DNA of 64,000 nt from Beaufortia kweichowensis. Taxonomy: Eukaryota > Chordata > Actinopteri > Cypriniformes > Gastromyzontidae. Shown piece by piece: positions 58,531-64,000 of this stretch. The stretch spans positions 9,755,200 through 9,819,199 of the forward strand of contig CM032809.1 in the NCBI GenBank assembly GCA_019155185.1, read 5' to 3'. Within the stretch, counting starts at the first letter, position 1; every line of letters starts with the position of its first letter. The notes below the pieces were generated by a model. That model saw only the letters and a program-made list of their open reading frames with translations, ran no database searches and was not told the DNA's origin. The translations under genes were made by a program, and so were the position numbers.

Positions 58531-61500
58531 TTTATTTAAAGTAATACTTTCGAGGTTTCTCACTGGACATGTGTAAAGTCCAGGCGAGTTTGTGATGGAT
58601 TAGATAAGAGCGGTGTAAAGCGGGCCGTTCCTCTCTCTGTGTTTGTGTACAGACGTGTGTGTTAAAGGTCCGGATGGTTCTGAATCATTGACTTTGATGC
58701 TTTGATGAAGTGGGTTTGTCTGTGAAGATGAGTAGCTTGTCTCACACTTTAACACACTGCTGTTAAACGGGCTGGAGAAGTTTAGTCACGGGGAGGAAAA
58801 TGGCAACATAACAACATCCAGTGGGACTGTAAGTCACAGCTCAACACCTGTTCATCACTTATATGCAGTTTATGATAAAATGAAGATTAGCCTTTTTAAA
58901 CAAAGGATATATTGAATCTTTTTAAAGATTGTGTTAAGGAAAGTTAAATCAACTGGTGATACTTAACTGTGAAAGTTTAAAAAAGATCACGGTTTTATAA
59001 CTTTATAGCTGGTAGTCATTAAAAATATTATTCACAAAACATATTCACTTGACTTTACAATCCCAGTAGGTGTATTTCACTGAAAATTCATTGTCTTGTT
59101 TTCTAGTACAAATATCTAAATATTCTCAAATCAAGACACTTTTAAAAAACTATTTTGCACCTTTTGATATTTTTCAATAGCTTAATATTTTAATATTTAT
59201 CATTTTGCTTCTCAATAAAATGTATTTTGATTTAAGAATATTTAGATATTTAATACAAGATGTAAATACTGAGAGATTCATTTTTTGCTTAAAATTCATT
59301 TTTGCCGATTCATTTTTTGATTTAACATTTTTATAGCTCCCGTGATGTTAAATAAAATAAAAAATTGCTGCTTAAACTGATCTTAAGGTCAATCCTTGAT
59401 GTAATCGCTTTAATTCCTTTTTCCTCCCTGGAAAATATGAAGATTTGAATGGTGGCTTGTCATTTCCTCCTAATCTTCATGTTTTTTTGACAGAAGCTCA
59501 ATACTAGTGTGGTGTAATGATGTGGTCGCTTTGCAAATGAAGTCTTCAGACAGACAGACATGATAAAATAAGAGGTTAAGAGCACGCGGTAAATCCATAT
59601 TAATGTCGTCTCGTGTTTCTCATCTTTAAACCGCCGTTTCATTAATGACTGATGTGAGGGTGATGATGGGTCAGCCAGACGGGATGTCTGATATCCGGCA
59701 AGATCTCTCCATCACCGCAGGAGAACCTTGTCTTTATTTCATTATTTATTATTATTAACAGTAGTAGTATTTACATGTGGATTAAGACTTGTCTTTTTGC
59801 TGATTCTAGATGATCCAAGAAGTATTTTCAAGCTCCCAAACAGTCATTTGAACTCGTCATTGTGACGAATGAAACGTAACTTATAACACCTGAAATGTTC
59901 TCGGTCCGTCGAAAGCTGGAGAAGTGTTTCATGTGATCTTTAATGAAAACTGTTTTTGTTAATGGCTTCTGTGAGTGAAGAGATTTATATTCCTCTGAGT
60001 GGGAGAGTACTCTTTAATTTTAGTCTTGTAAAAGGGAATTTTGACCTGCTTTAACTAGCGGCAGTAAATCATTAGTCCAGTTTTTAACTCGATTGTATTG
60101 AAATAATGCTTTCCGCATGTGGAGACGTGTGCTATTGTCCTGTTCCGAATAGACTTTTTCTCTTTTCAGGGCACATGGAATAAAATCCTAAAGATGTCTT
60201 TTTCCTTCTTGAAACCAGTTTTCGAGTTGAATTGCTTTAGCAGTCGCTTTCTCTTCACAGACCGAAGTGTATCAGTTTCACGCCTGCAAAGATTGTGTCC
60301 TGAAGAAGAGGTAAACAGTTCTCTCATGGCTGTATGAACTCTCTTGTGCATGTCCTGTTATTGATGTGTGAGTGGACATTCATTTTATATTTTTAATGAT
60401 TTGGTCAAACTCGAGGGCCAGTATAGTGTTAGTACAGTAATGTATCATTTAAGGTTTTATAAGAATGTTGACCTGATAATTCAGATCATGTCTAATGTAG
60501 TTTCATGCTCATTTCCTGTTGGTTAAATTAAGCATGTCACCAAAATGACATGGAAACTTTGAGAACTTTTAGAAGGGTCATACTGGATTAAAGGTCACGT
60601 CTGATACCTTTTTTTTCTGATCTTGATTTATTAATTGAAGGATTGTTGATCTTGTGTTGTTGATCTAGAGTCTCATCCTCATGTATTGTTGATTAAGACT
60701 CTGATCTTGTTTTGTTCATCTTCAGCCTCATATTTTGTTGTTAGTTTAGTGTTGTTGATTTGGAGTCTGATCCTGTTTTATTGATCTTTTAGGTTTATTT
60801 ATATCTGTTCACAACAGAAAGAAATGTAGCTGGCTTTATTGCTTCATAATATAAAGAAAAAATAAAAAGATTTTGTTGCATAAGTGGATCTGTATTATTT
60901 TCACCCAGTGATATTGACAATAATAGAGAATGACTCTTATTGCATGAAATATAAATGGCTTTTAGTGTTGAAACTAAGACCGCAGTGACACATCAATATT
61001 TCTTTCCAGATTCAGCTTTGACCCCTCGGCCATTAAAGCGAAACCTCTCCGCAGCGCTGCGTGCTGTACGTCCCGGGACGAGTCATTACAGGAATCAAGT
61101 CACGACGTGACGACATTCATTAGGTCGGAGTGAAACCTCAGCACCCGTCCCCTCCCACATGGAATGTTTCGTTAGCTCATAAAGCTCAACCTCTGGGCTA
61201 ACCAATGACAATACTAGTTATCTTGCTGTCACACAATGACCCCCACTAAACCCGAGTAACACCATCCCATCTGAATGCTGTTAACTCCCACGACCCCGTC
61301 GGTGCTTTGCGACATTTAATCTAACAGAAACCCGCGTTCAGGGTGATCTGTAGTCCAATCGGCCGTCAGGGCATGGGCCCGGATCCGTGGCTCTGGGCAG
61401 CACGCCCGTGGGCTGAATCGGGGGCGATGGATTTGTCTGGACGGTTGTGCGTCCAAGAAAAGAGCCTGTATCGTTTTCAGAACGGCACGCTGCAGGACGC

Positions 61501-62280
61501 TTAATCCAAGCCAGACGCAAACCAGCTGCGCGCAAACACGCATGAGGAACCTGCTGAGGTCACGACAGCAATAACTGAGTTAATTTATTCAGAAGAGAAG
61601 GGGGGTTATACCGAAGGAAAAAATAAAACCAATTAGACTGGCTAAGCCCTTTGTTCTTATGTGTTATTGTGAGTTTTCCGTTGTTAAAGAACTCTTCTGG
61701 TTTATGACGTGTTTTCTCTCGGCTACGTTTACAGTGTTAAAGCATATAAACAGACTGAAAGTACAGAGGGGCTTAGCAGAGTTTCTTCTGTTGTTATACA
61801 TTCAAAAGACTTCATTCACACATCACTTTCAATCCTGATTGTTAAAAAGTAAAGCTACTCTTTATTGGCCCAGTGTGGTTTGCTGTCTAACATTTAATAA
61901 AATCTGAACATTTGAAGATTGAAGATCTACTTGAAGAATACAAATACAAATTTGTATCACATTCAACATTGATATATATGATGGTAATTATTCAGGGAGA
62001 CTGATAAAGTGTATGTTTGCTTGTGTCTGTGGCTTCATGTGCTTCTTTAAGACCTCAGAATGAAGTGAGAGAGTGAAGGTGAAAAGTGCTGTGTCTGGAG
62101 CACTCCTTCGGTCCCGCTCGTTTTCCTCATATTCGTGACGCAGGACGCTTTGGTTTGGATATTATTCCATAATCATTTTCCAATTTTTATTTTTCCAGCA
62201 AGCTGTTAGCGGTCGATGTTAGTGGCGTTCTAATGGACCGCGTACAGCCACTCACGAAAGCCACATTTCTATCTCGCTCA

Positions 62281-62638
<358 letters not shown>

Positions 62639-64000
62639 TCTGTTTGGCTGTAGCAGATGGAAATTGTGGAGGTGGCTGTCTTCCACCGCAGGTCCCATGT
62701 ACTGGGATTATAAATGATCCCATTAGAGCGAAATGCAAACCTGTGTTTGTGGGCCGTCCCGTCTGCCCACGGCTTGTCATTCGGTGGCCCGTGCCGGGCG
62801 GGTAAGCCATCGAACCGCTTCCATAAATCCAGTTTTTAAGCAGTTCTCCTTCCCGTTGATGCGTCTCCCCATGTTAAACACCAGTTAAATCAGCACTTCC
62901 ACTGGAAAATATTCATAAATCATATGACTTAATGCACCTAAACACATAATTACATTTGAAATGGCCACATATCTTTATTTCAGGCTAGATTTCCTCAGTT
63001 TTCCCTCGAGAACTGTATTATTAATTTAGTTTATAAATGTGCTGAAGGCAAATTATTATAAACATGTTCTTAGACAGCACTTTTGTTTGAGCAAAATGAT
63101 ATTTTGTTGATGATCAAACAAAATTGACCCTCATTGACTTCTATTGTATGAACACAAAACCACTTTTGAAATTTGGCTCAGATTTTCCTCCATGTTATTT
63201 AGCATCTGTGTCCATCACCTTTGGTGGTCAATCTGAATCATCTTCATCTCTTCCGAGTCATCATGTGAGATTTTTTTGTGATGGTGATGAACAGGTTCTG
63301 TATTGACACATTTGATTTCATACACAGAGATCAGCAAAACCAATCAAATGCGTCTTCATATCAAGCACCCGTTTGTAATAGACCCTCTCTACTTACACAG
63401 ACACCAGAGACGCTGCGCTCCACAAACCTCCTTCAGCTGTTTAAAGCATTATCATAGTCTGGATCTGATATCTCTGTGTTTAAAGTGTTAATTTATTCTG
63501 CCTGTTTGCTTTGACAGGCCGTCACAGGAAACCTCGGCCGTCACCGTATCGGTCATGTGCGTGTCGTCGCTGTGCAGAAATGTGCTGTTTGTTTGGAATC
63601 TGTCATTGAAAACATCTTTGGATGTCAAAATCACATTTAGATATGTCAGTCGATCCGAGCCAATCTGTAAATAAGTTCCATGCAAACAAAGAAGTGTCTT
63701 GCAAAATAAACCAGATGGACTCTGGTCTTGATCTGTCTGCTCACGGGCGGCCAGCGGACGATCCTCTGGCGTGGTCCGACCACAGCTTATCCATTATGGA
63801 GGATGCTGGTGGTTCTTACAGAGACTAAGAGCTGGTTTGTGATCGACCCCCTGATGAATATGACCTGTCTGACTAAAACACAAGTGACAACTGCAGATTT
63901 TTGGCATCTGAATGGTTTGGTGAGGTTTGTGGATGAGTCACAGATGTGTTGGGGTACGCTTTGGAGGACATCATGGTGATTAAAAGCAGACTTTAGCTTT

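Noticed and set aside
58055..58576. 173-codon Ser/Leu/Phe-rich plus-strand frame
   Set aside because: It is a pyrimidine-rich tract upstream of scx; the composition alone explains the lack of stops.

Overview
This is a vertebrate nuclear window, and a cyprinid-like teleost fits best. The genes have introns with GT-AG splice sites. The predicted HSF1 and starmaker proteins closely resemble the zebrafish proteins as I remember them. The non-coding DNA carries fish-type short palindromic transposon remnants and very long (CT)n tracts. Nothing prokaryotic is present (no operons, CRISPR arrays or rRNA). Most real exons are far below usual ORF length, so I built the gene models by hand from splice sites and reading phase.

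Left part, about 0.1-24 kb, plus strand: two neighbouring genes for secreted, low-complexity, mineralisation-type proteins. The first (272-8092) is starmaker (stm), the acidic Asp/Ser/Lys-rich otolith matrix protein, with 21 coding exons and about 644 residues. The second (14298-23612) is a 40-exon gene for a 617-residue secreted protein that I cannot name. It has the same start layout: a TATA box, an 11-nt coding first exon, a second exon completing the signal peptide, then only phase-1 symmetric mini-exons. Its N-terminus is acidic but the rest is rich in Gly, Ser, Thr, Asp, His and Gln. I read the pair as an ancient tandem duplication. The second gene is the most interesting and least described object here.

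Middle, 25.6-39 kb: hsf1 on the minus strand (13 coding exons, 492 residues), tail-to-tail with the unnamed gene and head-to-head with bop1 on the plus strand. A roughly 0.7-kb shared promoter with a perfect CRE palindrome lies between hsf1 and bop1. The HSF1-BOP1 head-to-head pair is also known from mammals. Only the first three coding exons of bop1 were found; the rest should lie beyond the window.

Right part, 39-64 kb: one very large bop1 intron. Scleraxis (scx), a tendon and ligament bHLH transcription factor, is nested in it on the opposite strand (52275-57736, two coding exons), the same arrangement as in mammals. The remainder is AT-rich DNA with MITE-like repeats and microsatellites, interrupted by GC-richer non-repetitive blocks that are candidate enhancers for scx or its neighbours.

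The genes do not form a single pathway. The left pair probably serves biomineral or extracellular matrix, hsf1 the heat-shock response, bop1 ribosome assembly and scx tendon development.
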